Below the pieces are notes generated by a model, which searched no databases, was not told where the DNA came from, and saw only the letters and a program-made list of their open reading frames with translations. From Clostridia bacterium (GTDB lineage: Bacteria > Bacillota_A > Clostridia > Christensenellales > Aristaeellaceae), in NCBI GenBank assembly GCA_017648805.1, contig JAGCIC010000019.1, positions 1 through 9,824 on the forward strand: a stretch of DNA of 9,824 bases, read 5' to 3'. A program made the translations under genes and the position numbers. Of this stretch, positions 1 through 6,424 are shown piece by piece. Positions within the stretch are counted from its first letter, which is position 1. Every line of letters starts with the position of its first letter.

Positions 1-1279
1 ACCGGCGAGCGTCGTACTTGTCTATCAGGCGGATTATGCGCTTCAGGTGCTCCTCGTCCAGCGGGCTTATGTCGTCCGTGTCCTTTATGTGCACGTTCAT
101 TATGACCTGGCCGCTGAAATGCTTAAGTATCTCCTCAAAGCGCACGATCTTAAGCCCTTTGTATTGATCGGAGAACCGGAAGCCGAAATCCAGCCGCATG
201 AGTTCGTCCAGCGTTTTTTCGTACACCTTGCCGTGGCCGTCGGACACTCTGTCCAGAGTCGAATCGTGTATGGACACCACGTCCCCATCCTTCGTCCACC
301 ACAGGTCGAACTCTATCTCCTGCGCGCCCAGTGCTATCGCCGCGCCGAAGGCGGGCATGGAGTTTTCGGGCGCCACGGTGCTGAAACCCCTGTGGGCGCA
401 CAGCCGGGGGTATGGCAGGCTTCTGTCGTCCCGTATCACGGCGCTGCCCGCAAAGCGGTACTTCCAGGGCCTGCGCCCTTTTTCGGTATAGTCATGATGC
501 AGCCCCACCGGGTTCATGAAGCCCATGGGCTTTAAGTACTTTTTGAAAGGATCGAACTCGAACTCTATGCCGCCCGCGCCATTTTCCCTGTAAGCCAGTA
601 TCTCGCCGTCCGGCCCCACCGCCATGGATGAGCCCGCCGTGGCGCAGCCGTCCCCCAGGGACACGCCGCTCCTCAGCAGGTACGCGCCGGTGGTATAGGC
701 GATGAAGCGTCCGTATATCTTGGCCGTCTCGTGGGCGTCGCTGCGCTGCTGCGCGCAGCCGATTATCACGTGGGGCCGCTGCTGGGCGATAAAGCTCAGG
801 CTCTCGAAGAAATAGAAGTCGTAGCAGGTGAGAAAGGCGTATTTAACGCCGTCGATCTCCACGGTGTAAGGCTCGGAATACTCCTCGCAGTAATCGCTTT
901 GGAGCTTCAGGCGGGTAATCTCGCCCGGAGTCAGGTGCTGCTTTAAGTACTTTCCTACAACGTTGCCCTGCCTGTCGAAGGCGAAGGTGGTGTTGTAATA
1001 CCCTTTTTCGGTCCTGTCTCCCGCGTTTACGAACACGACGCAGTTCAGGCGTATGGCAGTGTCGCGGCAGGCGACGAGCAGCCTGGGCGTATTTGCCTCC
1101 CATGCCTGCTCGTATTCTTCCCTGGTGGCGGGCGGGAAGGGCATGTCCGCGCTTTCGGGCAGCACAACCACGTCCGTGCCCGGCTTAAGCCCGTTAAGGA
1201 AGTTTATCGCTTCGTCCACTCCCTGTTTCGCGCCTTCGATGTCAGGATAAAACCCGCTTTGGTATATGACGCCCTTCAT
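1..1279 (-). CDS. Nitrilase-superfamily amidohydrolase fused to glycerophosphodiester phosphodiesterase (C-terminus cut by window)
   Basis: The frame is open from an ATG at 1279 to the window edge, giving 426 visible residues. Residues 1-285 look like a carbon-nitrogen hydrolase. The Glu-Lys-Cys triad is recognisable as E42 (VLPES), K113 (KYLKQHL) and C152 (LTCYDFYF), and the domain ends in the usual RRPxxY-like tail near 269-274. From about 290 a GDPD domain begins with AHRG (H296, R297), PEN (304-306), EIEFD (E323, D325) and IHD (H338), so the catalytic core is present. At 395-399, where GDPDs usually have a metal-binding Glu (xxEIK), this protein reads NVHIK. About 100 residues of GDPD domain are probably missing to the left. 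No signal peptide or membrane segment is visible, so it is probably cytoplasmic. The expected activities are amide hydrolysis and release of glycerol 3-phosphate from glycerophosphodiesters; the substrates are unknown. It starts 15 bases after the preceding esterase, with an AAGGAAA ribosome site at 1286-1292. Domain calls are firm; the physiological role is not. Confidence 0.88.
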   Translation of the reverse strand, partial: MKGVIYQSGFYPDIEGAKQGVDEAINFLNGLKPGTDVVVLPESADMPFPPATREEYEQAWEANTPRLLVACRDTAIRLNCVVFVNAGDRTEKGYYNTTFAFDRQGNVVGKYLKQHLTPGEITRLKLQSDYCEEYSEPYTVEIDGVKYAFLTCYDFYFFESLSFIAQQRPHVIIGCAQQRSDAHETAKIYGRFIAYTTGAYLLRSGVSLGDGCATAGSSMAVGPDGEILAYRENGAGGIEFEFDPFKKYLKPMGFMNPVGLHHDYTEKGRRPWKYRFAGSAVIRDDRSLPYPRLCAHRGFSTVAPENSMPAFGAAIALGAQEIEFDLWWTKDGDVVSIHDSTLDRVSDGHGKVYEKTLDELMRLDFGFRFSDQYKGLKIVRFEEILKHFSGQVIMNVHIKDTDDISPLDEEHLKRIIRLIDKYDARR

Positions 1280-1285
1280 GCCCGA

Positions 1286-1292
1286 TTTCCTT
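1286..1292 (-). promoter_or_regulatory. Ribosome binding site of the nitrilase-GDPD gene
   Basis: On the minus strand this reads AAGGAAA, with the AGGA core eight bases before ATG 1279. It occupies most of the 15-base spacer after the esterase stop. It supports this ATG as the start and argues that the esterase and nitrilase-GDPD are separate proteins even though they share a frame. Confidence 0.65.
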
Positions 1293-1294
1293 CC

Positions 1295-2092
1295 TTACTG
1301 GTAAAAATCGCCCTTTTCCAGGCCCAGGAAGCTCAGAAAGCGCTGTATGTGGCTGTCCCAGTACTCCCAGCTGTGCACGCCGGGATCGGCTTCGTACACG
1401 TAAGAGAACGGGTTTCCGGGCAAGCTCTCCATGAACTCCTTAGTCCTGAGAGCGCTTTGCTGTATAAAGTCCTCCGTGCCGCAGCTGTGGTATATGCGGG
1501 GCAGCGGCTTACCGCTTTTTACCGCCTTGAGCGCCGCGCCGAGCACGTCTTCCTCGGTACCTGTCAGGTCCCTGTCCCCGTACAGGTACTCGCGGCGCGC
1601 CTTCCTGTCCGGAGTGGACACGTCGTTGGGGTCGCCGTTGACCGCGCCCGCGGACAGGCAGCCGATGGCGGAATAGCAGTCGATGTTGTTAAGGCCGATC
1701 TTCATCGCGCCCGCGCCGCCCATGGACAGGCCCGCGATATAGTTGTCTTCCCGCCTGTCGCTCAGCGGGAAGAATCCCCGCATGATCTGGGGCAGTTCCT
1801 TTGCGATATAGGTATAGTACTTGCCGCCGTGAGCCATGTCCGCGTATGAGGACAGGTGCGCCGCGGGCATCACCACCGCAAGGCCCAGAGGCGCGACATA
1901 GCGTTCTATAGAAGTGCGCCTCTGCCAGATGGTCTCGTCGTCGCTTTTGCCGTGCAGCAGGTATAGGGTCCTGTATTTTTCGGTGTTCCGGCCTTCATAT
2001 TCGCCGCCAAGCCTCTTCTGGGGCAGTATAACCTCGCAGGAAACGCACATTCCCAGGCTCTGGCTGAAGAAATTGGTGTGTATAAGTGCCAT
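1295..2092 (-). CDS. Alpha/beta-hydrolase esterase, tributyrin esterase/EstA type (paralogue 1)
   Basis: This 265-residue protein belongs to the Esterase family (PF00756 type), which includes tributyrin esterase EstA, acetyl/feruloyl esterases and S-formylglutathione hydrolase. Visible landmarks are LYLLHGKSDD (43-52, oxyanion-hole region), ERYV (63-66), the nucleophile elbow GLSMGG with Ser123, CGTED with Asp208, and GVHSWEYW with His240. The catalytic triad is therefore complete. There is no signal peptide, so it is probably cytoplasmic and acts on small acyl esters or acylated sugars. It is homologous to the next gene upstream over its whole length. It differs in the segment between nucleophile and acid (about 150-195) and has a Lys after the LLHG motif where the paralogue has Leu. 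Its ATG lies one base after the paralogue's TAA, with a GGGGAGG ribosome site inside the upstream gene, so translation is probably coupled. Its TAA is in frame with the downstream nitrilase-GDPD start. Substrate cannot be read from the sequence. Confidence 0.9.
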   Translation of the reverse strand: MALIHTNFFSQSLGMCVSCEVILPQKRLGGEYEGRNTEKYRTLYLLHGKSDDETIWQRRTSIERYVAPLGLAVVMPAAHLSSYADMAHGGKYYTYIAKELPQIMRGFFPLSDRREDNYIAGLSMGGAGAMKIGLNNIDCYSAIGCLSAGAVNGDPNDVSTPDRKARREYLYGDRDLTGTEEDVLGAALKAVKSGKPLPRIYHSCGTEDFIQQSALRTKEFMESLPGNPFSYVYEADPGVHSWEYWDSHIQRFLSFLGLEKGDFYQ

Positions 2093-2093
2093 A

Positions 2094-2885
2094 TTACGCC
2101 TCCCCGCCTATGTTCAGCCATTTGAGCACGCTCTGTATCTTCATGTCCCAGTAGGCCCAGTTGTGGGTGCCGGGCTCTTCCTCGTAAGTGAGATCGAACG
2201 GCAGCCCCTTTATGTGGTTCCTCAGGCGCACGTTCTGCCAGTACAGCATGTCTTCCGTGCCGCAGCACATGAACAGCCTGGGCGCGGTATTGCCCGCGAA
2301 GTCGAAGTTCTCGCACAGGGCGAACAGGTCGTTTTTGCTGCCCCTCACCTTAGAAGCTTCGCCCATCACGTCGAACGCTTCGGTCACGCCGTTTTTTTCC
2401 TGCGCTTCGCAGATCTCCGCCACGTCGACCGCGCCGGACAGGCTGGCTCCCGCGGAGAAAATGTCCGGCCGGGACAGCGCAAGCTTGAGCGCGCCGTAGC
2501 CGCCCATGGACAGGCCCGCCACGAAGGTGTCTTCCCTTTTGTCCGATATGGCCGGAAAAAAGTCCCTGACCACGCGGGGCAGCTCGGTGGTAAAGAACGT
2601 GAACCACTTGAAACCGTGGCGCATGTCCGTGTACCAGCCCCGCTGGGTCTCCGGCATGACCACCGCAAGGGGCAGGTCGCTCACATAGCGCTCTATGCTG
2701 GTCCTGCGCTCCCAGATGGTGTGATCGTCGCTCAGGCCGTGCAGCAGGTACAGCACCTTCCATTTCTGCTGCCTGGAAGGAGTATCCACCCCTATCATTC
2801 CCGGGGCGGTCTGGGGCAGTATCACGTTCATGCGCGTGCACATGCCCAGCACCTCGGAGAAAAAGCCCACTTCCAAAAACGCCAT
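2094..2885 (-). CDS. Alpha/beta-hydrolase esterase, tributyrin esterase/EstA type (paralogue 2)
   Basis: This 263-residue esterase is of the same family as its downstream neighbour and closer to the usual consensus. It has LYLLHGLSDDHTIW (45-58), ERYV (65-68), the nucleophile elbow GLSMGGYGA with Ser126, CGTED with Asp212, and GTHNWAYWD with His241. All triad residues are present and the length is normal for the family. No signal peptide or membrane helix is seen. The pair shares landmark blocks such as RRTSIERYV, LAVVMP and CGTED, as expected from a tandem duplication followed by divergence. The strong AAAGGAGA ribosome site overlaps the HtrA stop codon five bases from the ATG, so it is likely well translated. 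S-formylglutathione hydrolase is a related alternative, but no formaldehyde-pathway gene is nearby. I call it a general carboxylesterase of unknown substrate. Confidence 0.92.
   Translation of the reverse strand: MAFLEVGFFSEVLGMCTRMNVILPQTAPGMIGVDTPSRQQKWKVLYLLHGLSDDHTIWERRTSIERYVSDLPLAVVMPETQRGWYTDMRHGFKWFTFFTTELPRVVRDFFPAISDKREDTFVAGLSMGGYGALKLALSRPDIFSAGASLSGAVDVAEICEAQEKNGVTEAFDVMGEASKVRGSKNDLFALCENFDFAGNTAPRLFMCCGTEDMLYWQNVRLRNHIKGLPFDLTYEEEPGTHNWAYWDMKIQSVLKWLNIGGEA
2099..2105 (-). promoter_or_regulatory. Ribosome binding site of esterase paralogue 1 inside the upstream gene
   Basis: On the minus strand this reads GGGGAGG, six bases before ATG 2092. It lies within the last codons of the upstream esterase (encoding Gly-Gly-Glu-Ala). 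With a single base between stop and start, this suggests translational coupling of the two esterases. Confidence 0.7.
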
Positions 2886-2890
2886 AACGT

Positions 2891-2898
2891 TCTCCTTT
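2891..2898 (-). promoter_or_regulatory. Strong ribosome binding site of esterase paralogue 2
   Basis: On the minus strand this reads AAAGGAGA, a near-perfect anti-Shine-Dalgarno match five bases before ATG 2885. Its first two A bases belong to the TAA stop of the HtrA gene, so the two genes are tightly spaced. It is the best ribosome site in the window. Confidence 0.8.
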
Positions 2899-4021
2899 AG
2901 TCTATCATTTCCAGAGTCACGGTAAGCTCAAGTTTCTCAAACTTCTTAAGGTCGTTGCCGTCCTTGTCCTTGTAGCGCACCACGCTGATGGTGAAGCTTT
3001 CGCCCGCGCCCAGCTTGTCCACTATCTTGGTATACTCCCTGAACGTCTTGACCCTGATGCCGTTCACGTGGGTGATAACGTCGCCGCTTCTTAAACCTGC
3101 CTTGAAGCCGGAGCCGTTTTTCTCCACTTCGCCTATCAGCAATCCGGCGGGCGGATAGTTCTTGAGCGGCTCTTCGGGGCCTTCGTTGTCGGTCACGCTT
3201 ACGCCGAAGCGGGGACGCTTGTAGGAACCGGTGGCGATTATGCTTTCGGCGATGGGCCAGGCCACGTCCATGGGCACCGCGAAAGACAGGCCTTCGTACA
3301 CGACGAAGTCCTCGTTGTTGGCGTCCTTGTAATAATAGCCCATGTACTTCATGAAGGGGATGCCCACGATCTCGCCTTTCAGGTTCAGCAGCGCGCCGCC
3401 GGAGTTGCCCGGGTTGACGGCCGCGTCGATCTGGATGAGACCTATGGCGCGGGTGGCCTCGTAGTCCGCCTCGTCCCTGTTAAGGCCCGACACTATGCCG
3501 GTGGTCAGGGTGTTGTACATCATTTCCCAGCTGAGGGGAGTGCCTATGACCAAGACTATCTCGCCCACCTTCAGGTCGGAGGACTTGCCGACCTTTACGG
3601 GCGTGAGCTCAAGCTCCTCGTTCACCTTTACCACGGCCACGTCCGCAGCCGCATCCGAACCGACGAGTTCGGCTTCCAGCAACCGGCCGTCGCTTAGGCG
3701 GATCTCCAGTTCGTCCGCGTCTTCGATCACGTGATGGTTGGTGAGGAAGTAGCCGCCTTCCTTTATGTAAACCGCGCTGCCGGAGCCCTTTTCTTGCTTG
3801 TTAACGGAATCGGTGGCCTTGTCCCAGGTGTAGCTGACCTGCGCCAGCACCGCCACGGAAGGAGATACTTTCTCGAATATCTCCGGCAGGGGGTTGCTGT
3901 AAAGCAGGCTCAGCGCCGGCTGAGGAGCAACTGCGGTCTCGTCGGCCTTCTCCTCAGTTTCGGTGGCAAACGTCGGAAGCAGCAGCGCGATCAGAAGCGT
4001 CAGCGCCAGTAGTTTCTTCAT
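2897..4021 (-). CDS. Secreted HtrA/DegP-like serine protease with one PDZ domain
   Basis: This is a trypsin-fold S1C protease involved in envelope protein quality control. Counting from ATG 4021 it has 374 residues. Residues 1-19 form a signal peptide (MKKLLALTLL start, hydrophobic core, likely cleavage after TFA), and there is no lipobox. The protease domain spans about 45-265. It contains TNHHVIE with His97, SDAAADVAVVKV with Asp127, and NPGNSGGAL with Ser207, so the triad is complete. One PDZ domain follows at about 268-370, with AGLRSGDVITHVNG at 308-321. Unlike many Gram-positive HtrA proteins, the signal segment looks cleavable rather than a permanent anchor. A Tyr-rich stretch at 225-243 sits where relatives have a shorter loop before GxxFAVP. 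An upstream in-frame GTG at 4039 would overlap the mutS2 stop, but it lacks a ribosome site and would add six residues before the signal peptide. I therefore prefer the ATG, which has GAGG eight bases upstream. Confidence 0.93.
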   Translation of the reverse strand: MKKLLALTLLIALLLPTFATETEEKADETAVAPQPALSLLYSNPLPEIFEKVSPSVAVLAQVSYTWDKATDSVNKQEKGSGSAVYIKEGGYFLTNHHVIEDADELEIRLSDGRLLEAELVGSDAAADVAVVKVNEELELTPVKVGKSSDLKVGEIVLVIGTPLSWEMMYNTLTTGIVSGLNRDEADYEATRAIGLIQIDAAVNPGNSGGALLNLKGEIVGIPFMKYMGYYYKDANNEDFVVYEGLSFAVPMDVAWPIAESIIATGSYKRPRFGVSVTDNEGPEEPLKNYPPAGLLIGEVEKNGSGFKAGLRSGDVITHVNGIRVKTFREYTKIVDKLGAGESFTISVVRYKDKDGNDLKKFEKLELTVTLEMID

Positions 4022-4028
4022 CTCAGGT

Positions 4029-4036
4029 ACCTCTTT
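4029..4036 (-). promoter_or_regulatory. Ribosome binding site that fixes the HtrA start
   Basis: On the minus strand this reads AAAGAGGT, with the GAGG core eight bases before ATG 4021. It overlaps the first base of the sense-strand mutS2 stop region, so termination of MutS2 and initiation of HtrA occur close together. No comparable motif precedes the alternative GTG at 4039. Confidence 0.7.
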
Positions 4037-6414
4037 CACTTTAGTGTTACTATGGTCACGCCGTCCTCGCCCTCGCCGTAGCGGCCCAGACGGAATTCCT
4101 TTACGTCAGGTATGCGTTTAAGCTCGCTTTGCACCGCGCTTCTCAGCGCGCCGGTGCCTTTGCCGTGGATTATCGAGAAGTTCTTGATGCTGTTGAGCCT
4201 CGCCCCGTCTATGAACAGGTCCATCTCGTTCAGGGCTTCCTCCACCGTCATGCCCCTCACATCCAGCTCCATCTCGCCCCGCCTGTGAGAGATCTGTATA
4301 CTGCTGCCGGAGGGCTTACGGGGCTCATAGCGGCTCTTTTTCGCGTTCTCGGCAGGCTTGGGAGTGCTGAGCAGCACTTCCTTTATGTTGGCTTTCAGCT
4401 TCATGGGCCCCGCCTGCACGTTCATGTCGCCCTTTGAGTCAGGCGCGGTCAGCACGGTGGCGTCCGTACCCAGTTTTTCCAGATACACCCGGTCGCCGGG
4501 CTTCAGGCTCTCCGGGCGCACGCCTTCCTGCGCCTTGGCGGAAACGAGCGTCTCGCTCATTTCGTCTATGCCGTCCTGAAGGCGCTTGCGCATCTCGTGC
4601 AGTTCGTGCTCCTTGAGACCGGAAGCGTTCCTGGCCTTCTTGAGCTCTGAAATGATCTGTTCCGCTTCGTTCTGGGCCTTTTTCAGCAGCTTTTTGGCGT
4701 CTTCCTTGCTCTTTTTGAGCATTTCCTCCCGCTGGGATTCCAGTTGTTTTCTCTCTTTGTCCGCTTCCGCCCGTATGAGCAGGGTCTCCCTGTGCGCTTC
4801 TTCCGCCAGCACGCGTTCCTTTTCGGCGATCGTGCGGTGATACTCCGCGTTGGCGATGACGTCCTCGAAGCGTATCTGGTCCCGGCTGAGCCGCTCTGAA
4901 GCATCGGCGATTATGGCGGGGTTGAGCCCCAGCTTTCTGGATATCTCAAAGGCGTTGGACTTGCCCGGCACGCCTATGGACAGGCGGTATGTGGGCCGTA
5001 AGCTTTCCACGTCGAATTCAACCGAGGCGTTTTCCACACCCACGGTGTTGAGCGCGAAGGCCTTGAGTTCGGAATAATGGGTGGTAGCCAGTGTGCGCAC
5101 GCGGCGCTTGAGCAGCGTCTCCAGTATGCTCATGGCCAGCGCCGCGCCCTCCGTGGGGTCAGTGCCCGCGCCAAGCTCGTCAAACAGCACCAGGCTGTTT
5201 TTGCTCACGTTATCCAGTATCTGCACGATATTGGTCATGTGGCTGGAAAACGTGGACAGGCTCTGCTCTATGGACTGCTCGTCCCCGATGTCCGCGAACA
5301 CTTCGTCGAACACGGCGATCTCGCTTCCGAAAGCGGCAGGTATGTGCATGCCCGCCTGCGCCATCAGAGTCAGCAGACCCACAGTCTTCAACGTGACCGT
5401 CTTGCCGCCGGTGTTGGGACCGGTTATCACAAGGGTGGTAAAGTCTTCCCCCAGCCAGATGGTCAGCGGGACCACCTTTAACGGATCCAACAGCGGGTGA
5501 CGCGCTTCCTTAAGGCGGATCACGCCTTGATCGTTGATCTTGGGAGGGTTCGCGTTCATGGTCCTGGCAAGGAACGCACGGGCGAACACCCCGTCCAGAT
5601 ACGCCATTATATCCAGGCTGCTTTTTATGAGCGGCGCGTCTGGCGCGATGCGCAGGGTAAAGTCCCTGAGTATGCGCTGGATCTCCCTCTGCTCCTTCAG
5701 CATCAGCTCTTTGAGTTCGTTGCCCGCCTCCACCACGCTGATAGGCTCTATGAACACGGTGGAGCCGGAGCCGCTCTGGTCGTGCACCAGGCCCGGCACC
5801 TGCTGACGGTATTCCGACTTTACGGGGATGACGTACCTGCCGTTGCGGACTGTCACGATGCTGTCCATCAGGTATTTCTGCATGGCGGAGGAGTGGATGA
5901 AGCCGTTCAGCTTTTCCCTCACCTTGTCGTTGACCTGGCGTATGTGCCTGCGGATGTCGTACAGCTCGGGGGAGGCATGGTCGCTCATTTCATCCTCGGA
6001 GATGATGGCGGCGCTTATTTCTTCCTCCAGCGGCCGGTTGGTGGCGATGCGGGAAGCCATTTCGCTTAATAAGGGCGTGTCTTCCCGGTCCGTTATAAGG
6101 CTGCGCCTCACGCTGCGGGCAGCCGAGAGCGCTCCCGCCACCTTCAAAAGCGCCTTCATGGTCAGCACCGAGCCGACCTGGGCCAGTTTAAGATACTCGC
6201 TCACATCGTCAAAGGGCGTCATGGGATTTCCGCCCGTGTAAGCGATCACATTCAGCGCTTCGTCGGTCTCCTGCTGCAGGCGCGTGACGTCCTTTATGTT
6301 GTCCGCGGGAAGCGTTTCAAGGCAGCGCGCCTTGCCCATGTCGGACACCGCGCAGTCCTTCAGCATATTCAGTATTTTATCGTATTCCAGCTTGAGCCGG
6401 TATTTTTCCGTCAT
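4036..6414 (-). CDS. mutS2: MutS2 ATPase with C-terminal Smr domain
   Basis: At 792 residues this is full-length for MutS2. In order, it has a MutS-like core/lever region (about 1-300), an ATPase domain with Walker A GPNTGGKT (332-339), the conserved STFSSHM segment (387-393), Walker B LVLFDELGAGTDP (408-420), and a His in TTHYSEL (444-450). A long charged coiled coil spans about 520-630. A KOW-like segment follows at about 637-682, and a C-terminal Smr domain at about 714-792 has ELDVRG (716-721) and HGKGTGALR (750-758). It lacks the N-terminal mismatch-recognition domain of MutS, which separates it from mismatch repair. In the family, MutS2 has been linked to suppression of recombination and, in Bacillus subtilis, to splitting of collided ribosomes. 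The ATG follows the U32 gene by three bases, in the same frame after tandem TAA TAA stops, with GGAG six bases upstream (6421-6424). No key residue is missing. Confidence 0.97.
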   Translation of the reverse strand: MTEKYRLKLEYDKILNMLKDCAVSDMGKARCLETLPADNIKDVTRLQQETDEALNVIAYTGGNPMTPFDDVSEYLKLAQVGSVLTMKALLKVAGALSAARSVRRSLITDREDTPLLSEMASRIATNRPLEEEISAAIISEDEMSDHASPELYDIRRHIRQVNDKVREKLNGFIHSSAMQKYLMDSIVTVRNGRYVIPVKSEYRQQVPGLVHDQSGSGSTVFIEPISVVEAGNELKELMLKEQREIQRILRDFTLRIAPDAPLIKSSLDIMAYLDGVFARAFLARTMNANPPKINDQGVIRLKEARHPLLDPLKVVPLTIWLGEDFTTLVITGPNTGGKTVTLKTVGLLTLMAQAGMHIPAAFGSEIAVFDEVFADIGDEQSIEQSLSTFSSHMTNIVQILDNVSKNSLVLFDELGAGTDPTEGAALAMSILETLLKRRVRTLATTHYSELKAFALNTVGVENASVEFDVESLRPTYRLSIGVPGKSNAFEISRKLGLNPAIIADASERLSRDQIRFEDVIANAEYHRTIAEKERVLAEEAHRETLLIRAEADKERKQLESQREEMLKKSKEDAKKLLKKAQNEAEQIISELKKARNASGLKEHELHEMRKRLQDGIDEMSETLVSAKAQEGVRPESLKPGDRVYLEKLGTDATVLTAPDSKGDMNVQAGPMKLKANIKEVLLSTPKPAENAKKSRYEPRKPSGSSIQISHRRGEMELDVRGMTVEEALNEMDLFIDGARLNSIKNFSIIHGKGTGALRSAVQSELKRIPDVKEFRLGRYGEGEDGVTIVTLK

Positions 6415-6424
6415 TTATTACTCC
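6415..6424 (-). promoter_or_regulatory. MutS2 ribosome site and tandem stop codons of the U32 gene
   Basis: On the minus strand this reads GGAG followed by TAA TAA, directly before ATG 6414. The GGAG is six bases from the start and lies in the final codons of the U32 gene. The two consecutive TAA codons are in the U32 frame, which is also the MutS2 frame, so they firmly separate the two proteins. Confidence 0.7.

Noticed and set aside
47..535. Plus-strand open frame of 162 codons near the left edge
   Set aside because: It is the shadow of the GDPD half of the fusion protein, whose HRG, ExD and HD motifs are on the minus strand.
1280..1297. Possible stop-codon read-through joining the esterase to the nitrilase-GDPD, which are in the same frame
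   Set aside because: The downstream gene has its own ATG and ribosome site, the stop is TAA, and nothing nearby suggests recoding.
2392..2398. A7 homopolymer (minus strand) in esterase paralogue 2, and a similar one at 9716-9722 in the LCP gene, as phase-variation or slippage sites
   Set aside because: Seven bases is short for phase variation, both sit in lysine-encoding in-frame codons, and neither fits a clean -1 slippery heptamer in the reading frame.
1914..2900. Long plus-strand open frame (328 codons) opposite the esterases
   Set aside because: It is antisense to two esterases with complete motifs, has a composition dominated by complement codons, and shows no family motif. Open antisense frames are common in GC-rich DNA.
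4036..6414. Canonical mismatch-repair MutS
   Set aside because: There is no N-terminal mismatch-binding domain, and the protein ends in an Smr domain, which defines MutS2.
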